64,000 nucleotides of DNA, taken from positions 142,758 through 206,757 of the forward strand of contig NZ_JAEAMR010000006.1 in the NCBI RefSeq assembly GCF_015999245.1, in the 5' to 3' direction. Shown one piece after another: positions 42,778 through 51,124 of the stretch. The stretch is from Streptomyces sp. AV19. Lineage in GTDB: Bacteria > Actinomycetota > Actinomycetes > Streptomycetales > Streptomycetaceae. Position 1 is the stretch's first letter. The number at the start of each line of letters is the position of its first letter. Both the position numbers and the translations under genes were made by a program. The notes below the pieces were generated by a model. That model was not told where the DNA came from. It searched no databases and was given only the letters and a program-made list of their open reading frames with translations.

Positions 42778-43998
42778 ATGCCGTTGCCATCCGAGCAGGA
42801 CATGCAGAACGTGCAGGACATGCAGGACATACGGACCGATCCGCTGTGCCGGCTGTCGCTCGCCGAGCTGCGCCGCCGCACGAGCGCCAAGTGGCGCGTC
42901 CACCCGCCGGACGTCCTGCCGCTGTGGGTGGCGGAGATGGACGTGCCGCTCGCGGAGCCCGTGGCCCGGGCGCTGACGGAGGCGGTGGCGCGGGGGGACG
43001 TCGGGTACGCGACGGGGACCGGTTACGCGGAGGCCGTGGCCGGGTTCGCGCGGCGGCGCTGGGGCTGGGACGGCGTCGCCGTGGAGCGTACGGCGGTGGT
43101 GGCGGACGTGATGACCGGCGTGGCGGAGGTGCTGCGGCTGGTGACGGGGGACGGGGACGCGGTGGTGGTCAACTCCCCCGTGTACCCGCCCTTTTACGCG
43201 TTCGTCCGGAACGCGGGCCGTCGAGCGGTGGAGGCCCCGCTGAACGCGGCGGGGCGGCTGGACCTCGCCGCGCTGGAGGAGGCGTACGGGCGGGCCGTCG
43301 CCGGCGGGCGGCGCGCGGCGCACCTGCTGTGCAGTCCGCAGAATCCGACCGGGGCGGTGCACACCCGCGCGGAGCTGGCGGCGGTGGCGGCGCTGGCGGG
43401 CCGGTACGGGGTGCGGGTGGTGGCGGACGAGGTGCACGCGCCGCTCGTCCTGCCGGGTGCCGCGTTCGTGCCCTATCTGTCGGTGCCGGGCGCGGACGAC
43501 GCGTTCTCGCTGATGTCCGCGTCCAAGGGCTGGAACCTGTCGGGGGTCAAGGCGGCGCTGGCCGTCGCGGGCCCGGCGGCGGCCAAGGAGCTGGCCGGGC
43601 TGCCGCCGGAGGTGAGCCACGGCCCGAGCCACTTCGGGGTGATCGCCCACACGGCCGCGCTGCGGGCGGCCGGGGGCTGGCTCGACGAGGTGCTCGCGGG
43701 GCTGGACGCGAACCGGCGGCTGCTCGCCGGCCTGCTCGCGCGGCACCTGCCGCGGGTGCGCTACCGGCTGCCGGAGGGCACGTACCTGGCGTGGCTGGAC
43801 TGCCGGGAGGCGGGGCTGGGCGAGGATCCGGCGGCCGTGTTCCTGGAGCACGGGCGGGTGGCGCTCGGCGACGGCGCGCGGTTCGGGACGGGCGGCGCGG
43901 GACACGTCCGGCTGACCCTGGCGACGTCGCCGGAGGTGCTCGACGAGGCGGTGCGGCGGATGGCGGACGCGGCCCGGCGGTACGCCGGGGCCGGCTGA
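42778..43998 (+). CDS. MalY/PatB-type PLP-dependent aminotransferase or C-S lyase
   Basis: A 406-residue fold-type I PLP enzyme: [20 protein letters not shown] (the PatB/MalY N-terminus), [41 protein letters not shown] and the PLP lysine in [16 protein letters not shown]. MalY/PatB proteins are usually cystathionine beta-lyases; related ones are aminotransferases. ATG 42778 is preferred because a -10-like CACAAT at 42765-42770 would start transcription at that codon and no ribosome site exists, so the mRNA is probably leaderless; ATG 42769 is an alternative. The N-terminus has a short MQ-rich repeat ([12 protein letters not shown]). Confidence 0.88.
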   Translation: MPLPSEQDMQNVQDMQDIRTDPLCRLSLAELRRRTSAKWRVHPPDVLPLWVAEMDVPLAEPVARALTEAVARGDVGYATGTGYAEAVAGFARRRWGWDGVAVERTAVVADVMTGVAEVLRLVTGDGDAVVVNSPVYPPFYAFVRNAGRRAVEAPLNAAGRLDLAALEEAYGRAVAGGRRAAHLLCSPQNPTGAVHTRAELAAVAALAGRYGVRVVADEVHAPLVLPGAAFVPYLSVPGADDAFSLMSASKGWNLSGVKAALAVAGPAAAKELAGLPPEVSHGPSHFGVIAHTAALRAAGGWLDEVLAGLDANRRLLAGLLARHLPRVRYRLPEGTYLAWLDCREAGLGEDPAAVFLEHGRVALGDGARFGTGGAGHVRLTLATSPEVLDEAVRRMADAARRYAGAG

Positions 43999-44102
43999 GC
44001 CCTCGCGCCGCCGTTGCTCCACACGGAGCATGCGCTGATCGCCGGTCTCCCCGAGTGGATACCTGTGGGCTGACGACCACAGGACATCCGAGGAGAGCAG
44101 TC

Positions 44103-44729
44103 ATGGCCGAGGTCAAGCTGACCGCCGAGTCGCGCACCGAATTCGGCAAGGGCGCCGCCCGCCGCATCCGCCGGGAGAGCAAGGTGCCCGGGGTCATCTA
44201 CGGCCACGGGGCCGAGCCCAAGCACATCGTGGTCGAGGGCCACGCGCTGATGATGGCCCTCAAGACGCCCAACGTGCTGCTGCGGCTGGACATCGACGGC
44301 AAGGGCGAGCTGGCCATCCCCAAGGAGGTGCAGCGCGATCCGCTCAAGGGCTTCCTGATCCACGCGGACTTCCTGGCGGTGAAGCGGGGCGAGAAGGTCA
44401 CCGTGGAGGTGCCGGTGCACACCGAGGGCGCGCTGGCGCCGGGCGGGAACCTGCTGGAGTACATCCTCAACGCGCTGCCCGTCGAGGCGGAGGCCACGCA
44501 CATCCCGGAGGGCTTCACCGTCTCGGTCGAGGGGCTGGAGGCCGGGCACACCGTGCGGGCGGGGGACATCGGCCTGCCGCGCGGGGTGTCGCTGGCCGTC
44601 GAGGACGACGCGGCCGTCCTCCAGGTCGTCGCGGCGCAGGCCGAGGAGCCCGTCGAGGAGGCGGAGGAAGAGGAGGAGGCCGCGGAGGCGCCCGCCGAGG
44701 AGGGCGAGGCGCCGGCCTCCGAGGGCTGA
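44103..44729 (+). CDS. rplY: 50S ribosomal protein L25/general stress protein Ctc
   Basis: A 208-residue protein with the Ctc layout: an L25 N-terminal domain (LTAESRTEFGKGAARRIRRE, KVPGVIYGHG, DIDGKGELAIPKEVQRDPLK) that binds 5S rRNA, the TL5-like C-terminal domain (VTVEVPVHTEGALAPGG, EATHIPEGFTVSVEGLEAGH) and an acidic tail of about 35 residues rich in Glu and Ala. GAGGAGAG precedes the ATG. In many Streptomyces it is followed by pth; here it is followed by a convergent XRE gene, so the usual partner is absent. Confidence 0.96.
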   Translation: MAEVKLTAESRTEFGKGAARRIRRESKVPGVIYGHGAEPKHIVVEGHALMMALKTPNVLLRLDIDGKGELAIPKEVQRDPLKGFLIHADFLAVKRGEKVTVEVPVHTEGALAPGGNLLEYILNALPVEAEATHIPEGFTVSVEGLEAGHTVRAGDIGLPRGVSLAVEDDAAVLQVVAAQAEEPVEEAEEEEEAAEAPAEEGEAPASEG

Positions 44730-44735
44730 CGCGGC

Positions 44736-45011
44736 TCAGGCCGACAGGGGCTCCTGCCAAGGGTCCGCCTCCGCCGCGCAGGCCGCCGCCAGTTCGTCCA
44801 TGGACAGGTCCAGCGCGGCGGCCAGGGCCGCCACGGTGAAGAAGGCGGGCGTCGGCGCCCGGCCGGTCTCGATCTTGCGCAGGGTCTCCGCGGAGACTCC
44901 GGCCGCCGCGGCGACCTCCACCATGCTGCGGTCGCCGCGGGCCCGGCGGATCAGGGCGCCGAAGAGCTCGCCGCGCTGCCGTTCCCAGGGGGTCAGAGGG
45001 GTCCTCACCAT
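44736..45011 (-). CDS. XRE family helix-turn-helix regulator
   Basis: A 91-residue protein that is essentially one lambda-repressor-like HTH: LFGALIRRARGDRSMVEVAA, then AAGVSAETLRKIETGRAPTP (recognition helix and family-typical KIETGR), and AALAAALDLSMDELAAAC. It is divergent from the methionine aminopeptidase gene with a repeat-rich spacer between them. It ends seven bases after the convergent rplY stop. Ligand and targets are unknown; control of map and of itself is inferred. Confidence 0.85.
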   Translation of the reverse strand: MVRTPLTPWERQRGELFGALIRRARGDRSMVEVAAAAGVSAETLRKIETGRAPTPAFFTVAALAAALDLSMDELAAACAAEADPWQEPLSA

Positions 45012-45042
45012 GCCGCGATCCTAGCCCCGCGACGCCAATTCC

Positions 45043-45067
45043 AATACCGTGATACTAATACCGGTAT
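45043..45067. promoter_or_regulatory. Two spaced AATACCG repeats, one inside a perfect palindrome
   Basis: AATACCG occurs at 45043-45049 and 45057-45063, 14 bp apart; the second lies in the perfect palindrome ATACCGGTAT (45058-45067). This is AT-rich sequence in the divergent spacer between the XRE gene (start 45011) and map (start 45124), so it is a good candidate XRE operator overlapping both promoters. Confidence 0.6.
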
Positions 45068-45123
45068 AAGAATTGGGTGCCCCCGGGACGGAGCGGGGCC
45101 CTCGACGAGGGGAGCGTCAGCGC

Positions 45124-45891
45124 ATGGTGGAGATCAAGACCGACGGAGAGCTGGAGGCGATGCGGGAGGCCGGCCGCGTCGTCGCGCGGGCCCTGGCGGC
45201 GGTGCGGGAGGCGGCGCACATCGGCGTGAGCCTGCGGGAGCTGGACGAGGTGGCGCGCGGGGTGCTGGACGAGGCGGGGGCCGCGTCACCGTTCCTCGGC
45301 TACCGCCCGTCCTTCGCCCCCACGCCGTTCCCCGGCGTCATCTGCGCCTCCGTCAACGACGCGGTGGTGCACGGCATACCCGACGGCCACCGGCTGCGCG
45401 ACGGCGACCTCGTCAGCATCGACTGCGGGGCGCGGGTGGACGGCTGGACCGGCGACGCGGCGATCACCTTCGCCGTCGGCACGCCGCGGCCGGCCGACCT
45501 CGCGCTGGTGGACGCCACGCAGCGGGCCCTGGACGCGGGCATCGCCGCCGCCCTCGCCGGCAACCGCATGGGGGACGTCTCGCACGCCATCGGCGCCGTC
45601 GCGGACGCGGCCCGCTGCGGCATGCCGGACGGCTTCGGCGGCCACGGCATCGGCCGCGCCATGCACGAGGACCCGCACGTGCCCAACCGCGGGCGCCCGG
45701 GCCGCGGTTACCCGCTGCGCCACGGGCTGGTGATCGCCATCGAGCCGATGCTGATGGCCGGGGGCGGCGACAACTACCGCACCGACGCGGACGGCTGGAC
45801 CCTGCGCACCACCGACGGCAGCCGGGCCGCGCACATCGAGCACACCGTGGCCATTACGGACGACGGGCCCAGGATCCTCACCCTGCCGTGA
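45124..45891 (+). CDS. map: Type I methionine aminopeptidase
   Basis: A 255-residue enzyme that removes the initiator methionine. All metal ligands are present: the two aspartates in SIDCGARVDGWTGDAAI, the His in GGHGIGRAMHEDPHVPN, and glutamates in VIAIEPML and HIEHTVAI. The N-terminus MVEIKTDGELEAMREAGRVV is typical, and there is no zinc-finger extension. Length fits the minimal bacterial enzyme. The 3' end overlaps the convergent RNase gene by 14 bp. Streptomyces have more than one map; this XRE-linked one is probably the accessory copy. Confidence 0.95.
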   Translation: MVEIKTDGELEAMREAGRVVARALAAVREAAHIGVSLRELDEVARGVLDEAGAASPFLGYRPSFAPTPFPGVICASVNDAVVHGIPDGHRLRDGDLVSIDCGARVDGWTGDAAITFAVGTPRPADLALVDATQRALDAGIAAALAGNRMGDVSHAIGAVADAARCGMPDGFGGHGIGRAMHEDPHVPNRGRPGRGYPLRHGLVIAIEPMLMAGGGDNYRTDADGWTLRTTDGSRAAHIEHTVAITDDGPRILTLP

Positions 45892-46615
45892 CGCCGCCGA
45901 ACTCCCGCAGCGCGTCCTGGACGAGGGCCTCCAGGCGCGCGTGGTGGGCGCCGCGCCAGTAGACGCGGTCGCAGGAGGCGCACTGGGCGAAGACGTCGTA
46001 GCTGTGGCGGGTGCCGTGCTCCAGCAGGTCGCCCACCGTGTCCTTGTCGGCGTCGCGCAGCTCCCCGTTGCAGGCGGTGCAGCGCGTCCACGGCGCGAGG
46101 ACGGGGGCGAAGCGGCCCAGGACGTCGCGCAGTTGCTCGTCGGGACGGTCGCTGTAGACGTAGGCGCCGGCCCACAGTTCGCGCCGGCGCAGCAGGCCGC
46201 GGTCGCGGGAGAGCATCACCCGGCGTTCGGCCGCGGAGCGGGCGGCGAGGGCCGGGTCGCCGATGTCCTCGCTCTCGTACGCGGCGTCGACGCCGAGCAG
46301 GCGCAGCCGGCGCGCCAGTGTCCCGAGGTGGACGTCGAGCAGGAACCGCAGGGGCGCCCCGGGCACCTGCTGCGGACGTTCGACGGAGCACACCTCCACG
46401 GCCTCGCCCTCGCCGGGGACGTGCGAGACCGGCGTCTCGCGGCCGTCGACCAGCAGCCGGCCGACCTCGGTGAGCGGGATGCCGAGCGACTCCACCACGT
46501 GCCCGAGGGATGACGATCCGTCGGTCCGGACGGCCAGCCGCTCGCCCCGCCGTTCGGAGGGGATGAAGATCCGCAGCTCGGGGGCGAAAGTCACGTCGAT
46601 CTCGGGTCCGTTCAC
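45878..46615 (-). CDS. Mut7-C RNase domain protein with ubiquitin-like N-terminus
   Basis: A 245-residue protein. Residues about 5-80 form a ubiquitin-like fold (EIDVTFAPELRIFIPSERRG, LLVDGRETPVSHVPGEGEAV). The C-terminal half is a Mut7-C/PIN-like RNase with RFLLDVHLGTLARRLRLLGV, AERRVMLSRDRGLLRR and a zinc ribbon (RCTACNGEL, AQCASCDRVYW) containing four cysteines. It probably cuts RNA; Mut7-C/ubiquitin fusions are common in actinobacteria but their target is not known. GTG 46615 starts the family similarity. Confidence 0.9.
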   Translation of the reverse strand: MNGPEIDVTFAPELRIFIPSERRGERLAVRTDGSSSLGHVVESLGIPLTEVGRLLVDGRETPVSHVPGEGEAVEVCSVERPQQVPGAPLRFLLDVHLGTLARRLRLLGVDAAYESEDIGDPALAARSAAERRVMLSRDRGLLRRRELWAGAYVYSDRPDEQLRDVLGRFAPVLAPWTRCTACNGELRDADKDTVGDLLEHGTRHSYDVFAQCASCDRVYWRGAHHARLEALVQDALREFGGVTAG

Positions 46616-46645
46616 CCGGTCAGCATGCCATGCGCCGCCGGAGCG

Positions 46646-46707
46646 CTGTCCGCCGCCCGGGGGCGGACAGCGGACAGAATCTTGCAAGGTTGCGCAATAA
46701 CGCAACC
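46646..46707. promoter_or_regulatory. Two adjacent palindromes upstream of the DUF6542 gene
   Basis: CTGTCCGCC (46646-46654) pairs with GGCGGACAG (46662-46670). GGTTGCG (46688-46694) pairs with CGCAACC (46701-46707) around CAATAA. They lie in the 154-bp divergent spacer between the RNase and DUF6542 genes. The first could be a terminator-like or regulatory hairpin, the second an operator; no known regulator consensus was recognised. Confidence 0.45.
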
Positions 46708-46769
46708 AATAGCGCGGCCGACTCGTCAAACGGACCAGAGGACCGTACGACGATCGAAGGCACGCTGTC

Positions 46770-47219
46770 ATGGCTGAACACCGGGCAACCGCACCCGCGG
46801 CGCCCCGCACCCGGGCGTCCCGCGCCCCCGCCCGCCCCCGCGGCGGCGTTCCCACCGCCGCCGCTCTCCTGCTCCCGCCCGTGCTCGGCGCCTGCGCCGA
46901 CGCCGTGCGGGGAGCCGGTCCCGGCTGGGGCGTCGCGGCGGGCGCGGTGGCGGGGGCGCTGTGGGCGACCGTCCTGGCGACGGCGCGGGGCGGGCTCGGC
47001 TGGGTCGTGCCGATGCCTCCGCTGGTGGTGGCCGCGGCGACGGTGGCCGTCTCGCTGCCGACGGACGACGGCCCGCTCGCCACCGACGCGGTGCGCTGGG
47101 CCCTGGACGCCTTCCCCGTGATGGCGGCCGCCGAGGGCGCGGTGCTGGCCGTGCTCGCCGTCCGCGTCATACGCCCCGCGCGGACGCGGCGGACCGGTGG
47201 GAAGGACCTCCGTGACTGA
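46770..47219 (+). CDS. DUF6542 small membrane protein
   Basis: A 149-residue protein with a basic, proline-rich N-terminus (about 27 residues) and four hydrophobic helices (PTAAALLLPPVLGACADAV, GWGVAAGAVAGALWATVLA, WVVPMPPLVVAAATVAVSL, AAAEGAVLAVLAVRVI). Composition and order fit DUF6542, a short actinobacterial membrane family often next to LCP or lipid-modifying genes. The stop overlaps the start of the LCP gene by three bases, so they are coupled. Function unknown, probably envelope-related. Confidence 0.72.
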   Translation: MAEHRATAPAAPRTRASRAPARPRGGVPTAAALLLPPVLGACADAVRGAGPGWGVAAGAVAGALWATVLATARGGLGWVVPMPPLVVAAATVAVSLPTDDGPLATDAVRWALDAFPVMAAAEGAVLAVLAVRVIRPARTRRTGGKDLRD

Positions 47220-48507
47220 GCCCCGCCGCCGTCGCCGTCGCCGCAAGGCGCGTCCCCCGCTGCCGGCCCGGGCGGCGCGGGCCGCGGTCTGGGCCGCCTC
47301 GGCGGTCGTGCTGATCGCCTCCGGCACCGTCTGGACCGCCTACCGCACCATCACCGACGGCCTCACCACCTCCGACGCCCTCGACGCCGCCCGCAAGCAC
47401 GCGCCCCGGCACCTGGACAGCTCGGTCAACCTGCTGCTGATCGGCCTGGACAGCCGCAAGGACATGGACGGCAACGACCTGCCCAAGGAGTTCGTCCAGG
47501 ACCAACTGCACGCCGGATCCAGCGAGATCGGCTACTACAACACCAACACCCTGATCCTCATGCACATCCCGGCCGGCGGCGGCAAGGTCACCGCCTTCTC
47601 CGTGCCCCGGGACGACTACGTCGAGACCCTCTACGGCGACGGCACCTCCCAGGGCCACCACAAGATCAAGGAGGCGTACTCCTTCGGCTACACCAAGGCG
47701 CACGACACGCTGTCGGCCGAGGGCGTCAAGGGCCCCGAACTGGAGCACCGCAGCCGGGAGGCCGGGCGCGCGGCGACGCTGACCACCGTCCAGCGCTTCC
47801 TGGGCGTACCGGTCGACCACTTCGCCGAGGTCAACCTGCTCGGCTTCTACGACATCGCCAAGGTGCTCCAGCCGATCGACGTGTGCCTCAAGCACCCGGT
47901 GCGCGACCGGTACTCCGGGGCGGACTTCCCGGCCGGCCCGCAGAAGCTGGACCCCAAGCAGGCTCTGGCCTTCGTGCGGCAGCGGCACGGCCTGGACGGC
48001 GGTGACCTGGACCGCACCCGCCGCCAGCAGGCGTTCCTCGCCTCGGTGACGCACCGGCTGAAGTCGCAGGGCGTCTTCGACGACCTGGGCAAGCTGCGGG
48101 AGCTGTTCGACGTGGTGAAGAAGGACCTCGTCCTGGACAGTTCCTGGAACGTGCTGGACTTCGCCCGGCGGGCCCCCGACCTCACCTCGGGCCACGTGGA
48201 GTTCCGCACGCTGCCCATCACCGGGTTCGCGACGCGCGGCGGCGAGTCGGTGAACCTCGTCGACCCGGAGCGGATCCGGCGGACCGTCGCGGAACTGACC
48301 TCCGGCGGATCGCCGTCCCCGTCACCCCGTCCGTCCGGACCGGGCGACGCGAAGGCTCCGTCGAAGAACACGGAGAAGAAGCCGGAGAAGGAGCCGGAGA
48401 AGAAGAAACCGGAGAAGAAACCGGACGAGCCCGAGTCCCCCTCCCCCACCGCCGGCGACGGATCCGACACCACGGTGACGGCGGGCGGCGTGCCCTGCGT
48501 GAACTGA
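47212..48507 (+). CDS. LytR-CpsA-Psr (LCP) family cell wall glycopolymer transferase
   Basis: A 431-residue type II membrane protein: basic N-terminus, one helix (RAAVWAASAVVLIASGTVWT), then an LCP domain. Landmarks are NLLLIGLDSR, YYNTNTLILMHIPAGGGKV, FSVPRDDYVE, KIKEAYSFGY, PVDHFAEVNLLGFYDIAKVL and QALAFVRQRHGLDGGDLDRTRRQQAFL, with the conserved arginines and aspartates of the family. The extracellular tail is low complexity (repeated KPEKE/KKPEKK). GTG 47212 follows GGGAAGGACC. LCP enzymes attach wall teichoic or arabinogalactan-like polymers to peptidoglycan. Confidence 0.95.
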   Translation: MTEPRRRRRRRKARPPLPARAARAAVWAASAVVLIASGTVWTAYRTITDGLTTSDALDAARKHAPRHLDSSVNLLLIGLDSRKDMDGNDLPKEFVQDQLHAGSSEIGYYNTNTLILMHIPAGGGKVTAFSVPRDDYVETLYGDGTSQGHHKIKEAYSFGYTKAHDTLSAEGVKGPELEHRSREAGRAATLTTVQRFLGVPVDHFAEVNLLGFYDIAKVLQPIDVCLKHPVRDRYSGADFPAGPQKLDPKQALAFVRQRHGLDGGDLDRTRRQQAFLASVTHRLKSQGVFDDLGKLRELFDVVKKDLVLDSSWNVLDFARRAPDLTSGHVEFRTLPITGFATRGGESVNLVDPERIRRTVAELTSGGSPSPSPRPSGPGDAKAPSKNTEKKPEKEPEKKKPEKKPDEPESPSPTAGDGSDTTVTAGGVPCVN

Positions 48508-48581
48508 CGCGGCGACGGCCCGGTACGGCACGCTGTGTACGGTCATGGGAAGCCCCCGGGCGGCGGATCAGGAGGAAGAAC

Positions 48582-49271
48582 GTGAGGAACCAGCGCAGGG
48601 CCGCGACGCGGCTCGCGGCGGCGGCCGCCCTGGCGGCGGTCGGTCTGACCGCATGCGGAAGCGGCGGCTCCGGCGGTGGCACGGACGGCGGCGCGGACCG
48701 CAAGGCCGGCCGGCCGGCGGCCTCCGGCACCGCCTCGCCCGGCGCGAGCGCCACGCCGGCCGACGGGTCGTCCCGCTACGACCCCGCCCGCTACGCCCCG
48801 CAGGTCGACCGGTACGCCCGCGAGGCCGGGGTCAGCCCGCGCCTGGTGATGGCGATCCTCTACAACGAGGCGTACAAGCCGCACGACCCCGAGTTCGAAC
48901 GCTCCTGGCAGAAGATCAAGCCGGACTCCGCGTTCGGGATCGCCAACATGCACCGGGCCGCCTACGACGAGACCAAGCGGGGCCGCCCGTTCGCGGACCG
49001 CAGCTGGTTCGATCTCCCCGACGACCCCGCCCTGGCCGTCCGGGCCGCCGCCTGGTACCTGCACGACCTCGCCCGGCAGCTGCCCGCGCAGCTGCCCGCG
49101 CAGCTGCCCGACGGGTACACCAAGGACGAACTGCTCGCCCTCGGCTACAACACCGGCGCCGGCAACATGGCCGCCTTCGCGCGCGGCGCCCGCCCCGGGC
49201 CGCAGGCCAGGACGTACCTCAACACCCTGCGCGGCAACTGGGACAAGGCACAGGCCGCCCTCAAGCGCTGA
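48582..49271 (+). CDS. Lytic transglycosylase-like lipoprotein
   Basis: A 229-residue lipoprotein: signal peptide with lipobox LTAC (Cys at 25), a Gly/Ser/Thr-rich linker to about 65, then an SLT-like domain with the catalytic Glu in AILYNEAYK, SAFGIANMH, ALAVRAAAWYLHDL and ALGYNTGAGNM. A threefold QLPA repeat (12-bp units) lies at about residues 166-178. AGGAGG precedes the GTG. It probably cleaves peptidoglycan glycan strands at the cell surface and sits next to the LCP gene, so both may act in wall remodelling. Confidence 0.85.
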   Translation: MRNQRRAATRLAAAAALAAVGLTACGSGGSGGGTDGGADRKAGRPAASGTASPGASATPADGSSRYDPARYAPQVDRYAREAGVSPRLVMAILYNEAYKPHDPEFERSWQKIKPDSAFGIANMHRAAYDETKRGRPFADRSWFDLPDDPALAVRAAAWYLHDLARQLPAQLPAQLPDGYTKDELLALGYNTGAGNMAAFARGARPGPQARTYLNTLRGNWDKAQAALKR

Positions 49272-49371
49272 GCCGCTCCCCGGCCGCCCATGACCCCCGG
49301 CCGCCCTCCGGCGTTGCTCAGGGTGCGCCCGCCCGCCGGGCGCACCCACCGCCGAGAGGGAGTACGCCAGG

Positions 49372-50199
49372 ATGCGCCGACGTCCGCACCGGTCCCGCCG
49401 CCCCGAACCGGACGGTACGAGCCCGTCCGCCGGAATCCCGTCCCCGCGCCCGCCCGCGGACGACGGCAGCCTCTGGGCCTACCTGCGCGGCGGGCCGCTC
49501 CGCCGCGAGGAGGCCCGGCACGGCTTCGAGTGGGCCACCCCGCACCACAAACGCCTCTCCAAGGCCCACCCCACCGACTGGCTCACCAACCACGGCACCA
49601 CCGGCGGCACCCTGCGCGTCAACCTCACCTGGAGCATGCACGCCGACCCCGTCGGGGACCGCCGCCCGGGGCTGCTGCGCGCCCTGTTCTCCCCGCTGGG
49701 CCCGTCCGCCCAGATGCACGGCCCGGCCGTCGTCTCCGTCGACCTGGACCTGGCCTGCCTCTACGAACTGACCGACGGCACCAAGGGCGTCGTCCAGCCG
49801 CTGGGCGACTTCCACGGCGACCTCTACCGGCCGCCCTACATCTCCCTGAGCGGCGACAGCCGGTTCGGCGGCCCGACGGGCGAGACGCTCTTCATCAACC
49901 TGGACAAGCGCGACGAGTTCCGCCGGATGCTGGTCTTCGTCTACAACGTGGACCGCACCCCGGTCTTCGGCCGGATCGACAGCGTCCTGACGTTCTACCT
50001 CCCCGACGGCCACCAGTTCGCCGTCGAGCTCAACGAGCGGATGCCGCAGGCCCGTTCGTGCGCCGTGGCGCTCATCGAGAACCGGCACGGGCACCTGACT
50101 GTGCGGCGCGAGGCCACGTACGTGTATGGCTACCAGTCGGACCTGGACCGGCTGTACGGGTGGGGGATGCGCTGGGCGCGCGGCCACAAACGGGGATAG
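49372..50199 (+). CDS. TerD-family (tellurium-resistance-like) protein
   Basis: A 275-residue protein. After a basic, proline-rich tail of about 55 residues it has LRVNLTWSM, SVDLDLACLYELTDGTKGVV, PPYISLSGDSRFGGPTGETL and RRMLVFVYNVDRTPVFGRID, the VxLDLxC and SGD pattern of TerD/TerA-type calcium-binding stress proteins. The single TerD-like domain resembles TerA more than TerD by its GTKGVVQ strand. Such proteins bind calcium through Asp clusters and are widespread in Streptomyces; tellurite resistance itself is not implied. Stand-alone gene. Confidence 0.85.
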   Translation: MRRRPHRSRRPEPDGTSPSAGIPSPRPPADDGSLWAYLRGGPLRREEARHGFEWATPHHKRLSKAHPTDWLTNHGTTGGTLRVNLTWSMHADPVGDRRPGLLRALFSPLGPSAQMHGPAVVSVDLDLACLYELTDGTKGVVQPLGDFHGDLYRPPYISLSGDSRFGGPTGETLFINLDKRDEFRRMLVFVYNVDRTPVFGRIDSVLTFYLPDGHQFAVELNERMPQARSCAVALIENRHGHLTVRREATYVYGYQSDLDRLYGWGMRWARGHKRG

Positions 50200-50305
50200 C
50201 CGGGGGCGCACCCGAGCGGACCCCTGCCACAGCCGCACCGGAGGCACCGGAGATGATGCCCCTGGAAACCGACACCGAGACCGACACCGGCAGCAAGGAG
50301 CGAAC

Positions 50306-50794
50306 ATGTCCTTCCACGACGTGGAGATCGGCGCCCTCGACGGCGGGCCCGCGAACCTCGCCCAGTACCGGGGCAAGGCCGTCCTGGTCGTCAACGTGGC
50401 CTCGCGGTGCGGGCTGACGCCGCAGTACGCGGCGCTGGAGCAGCTGCACGAGCGGTACGCGGCGCGCGGCTTCACCGTGCTGGGCGTGCCGTGCAACCAG
50501 TTCATGGGCCAGGAGCCGGGGACCGCCGAGGAGATCGCCGCGTTCTGCTCGGCGACCTACGGCGTCACCTTCCCCCTGACCGAGAAGACCGACGTCAACG
50601 GCGAGCACCGGCACCCGCTGTACGCCGGGCTGGTCGGCACGGCGGACGCCGAGGGGCACACCGGCGACGTCCGCTGGAACTTCGAGAAGTTCCTGATCGC
50701 GCCGGACGGGAAGGTCGCGGCCCGGTTCGGCCCGCGCACCGAGCCGGACGCGCCGGAGGTCGTCTCGGCGGTGGAGGCGGCGCTGCCCGCGTAG
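50306..50794 (+). CDS. Glutathione peroxidase-like thiol peroxidase
   Basis: A 162-residue enzyme with the peroxidatic Cys in VASRCGLTPQYAALEQLH, the Gln in PCNQFMGQEPGT and the Trp in VRWNFEKFLIAPDG. Cys replaces selenocysteine, so it is probably thioredoxin- or mycoredoxin-dependent and reduces hydrogen peroxide or lipid peroxides. AAGGAG precedes the ATG. Directly downstream the sequence degenerates into G/C homopolymers. Confidence 0.95.
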   Translation: MSFHDVEIGALDGGPANLAQYRGKAVLVVNVASRCGLTPQYAALEQLHERYAARGFTVLGVPCNQFMGQEPGTAEEIAAFCSATYGVTFPLTEKTDVNGEHRHPLYAGLVGTADAEGHTGDVRWNFEKFLIAPDGKVAARFGPRTEPDAPEVVSAVEAALPA

Positions 50795-50957
50795 CGGCCG
50801 GGGGGGCGGGAGTGGGGGGGGGGGCCGGGGGGCCCCCCCCCCCCGCGGTTTTGGGGGGGGGTTTTTGGGGGCGGCCCCCCCCCCCCCCCCCCCCGCCCCC
50901 AACCCGCCCCCCCCCCCCCCCCCCCCCCCCCCGCCCCCCTTAAGAGGTGTGCTATTC
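50795..50957. other. G/C homopolymer tract, probably a sequence fault
   Basis: About 150 bp consist almost only of G and C runs, including stretches of 10 to 22 identical bases, immediately after the peroxidase stop. It has no codon structure on either strand and is unlike anything else in the window. It borders the broken 3' end of the deaminase gene. A misassembled or low-quality join is the likeliest explanation; a genuine low-complexity element cannot be excluded. Confidence 0.6.
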
Positions 50958-51056
50958 CTATCTCTCGCCGTCTTTGAGTTTGAGGGGCGCGAGGGGGCGG
51001 CCGCCCTCGGCGAGGTTCTGCCGGGCTATGTCGATGGTGCGCTGGACTAAGTCCAT
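50958..51056 (-). pseudogene. Nucleoside/cytidine-type deaminase, N-terminal 32 codons
   Basis: A well-placed AGGAGG lies about five bases before the ATG at 51056. The frame reads MDLVQRTIDIARQNLAEGGR and then PLAPLKLKDGER before a TAG. This is the start of a nucleoside deaminase of the cytidine/guanine deaminase fold, whose family text would continue PFATVIVKDGE. The zinc-binding HAE and PCxxC motifs are absent because the frame ends at the homopolymer tract. Its position next to cynS fits loci where a deaminase follows cyanase genes. Confidence 0.55.
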
Positions 51057-51124
51057 GTAAACCTCCTCGGGACGCGGGGGGGGCGGGCCGGTGCGGCCCG
51101 CCCCGGGCACGTCTGCGGCGTGTG

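Noticed and set aside
50795-50957. A genuine terminator or G-quadruplex island
   Set aside because: Homopolymers of this length and the loss of the deaminase frame next to them point to a sequence fault first; no stem with defined loops can be drawn reliably.
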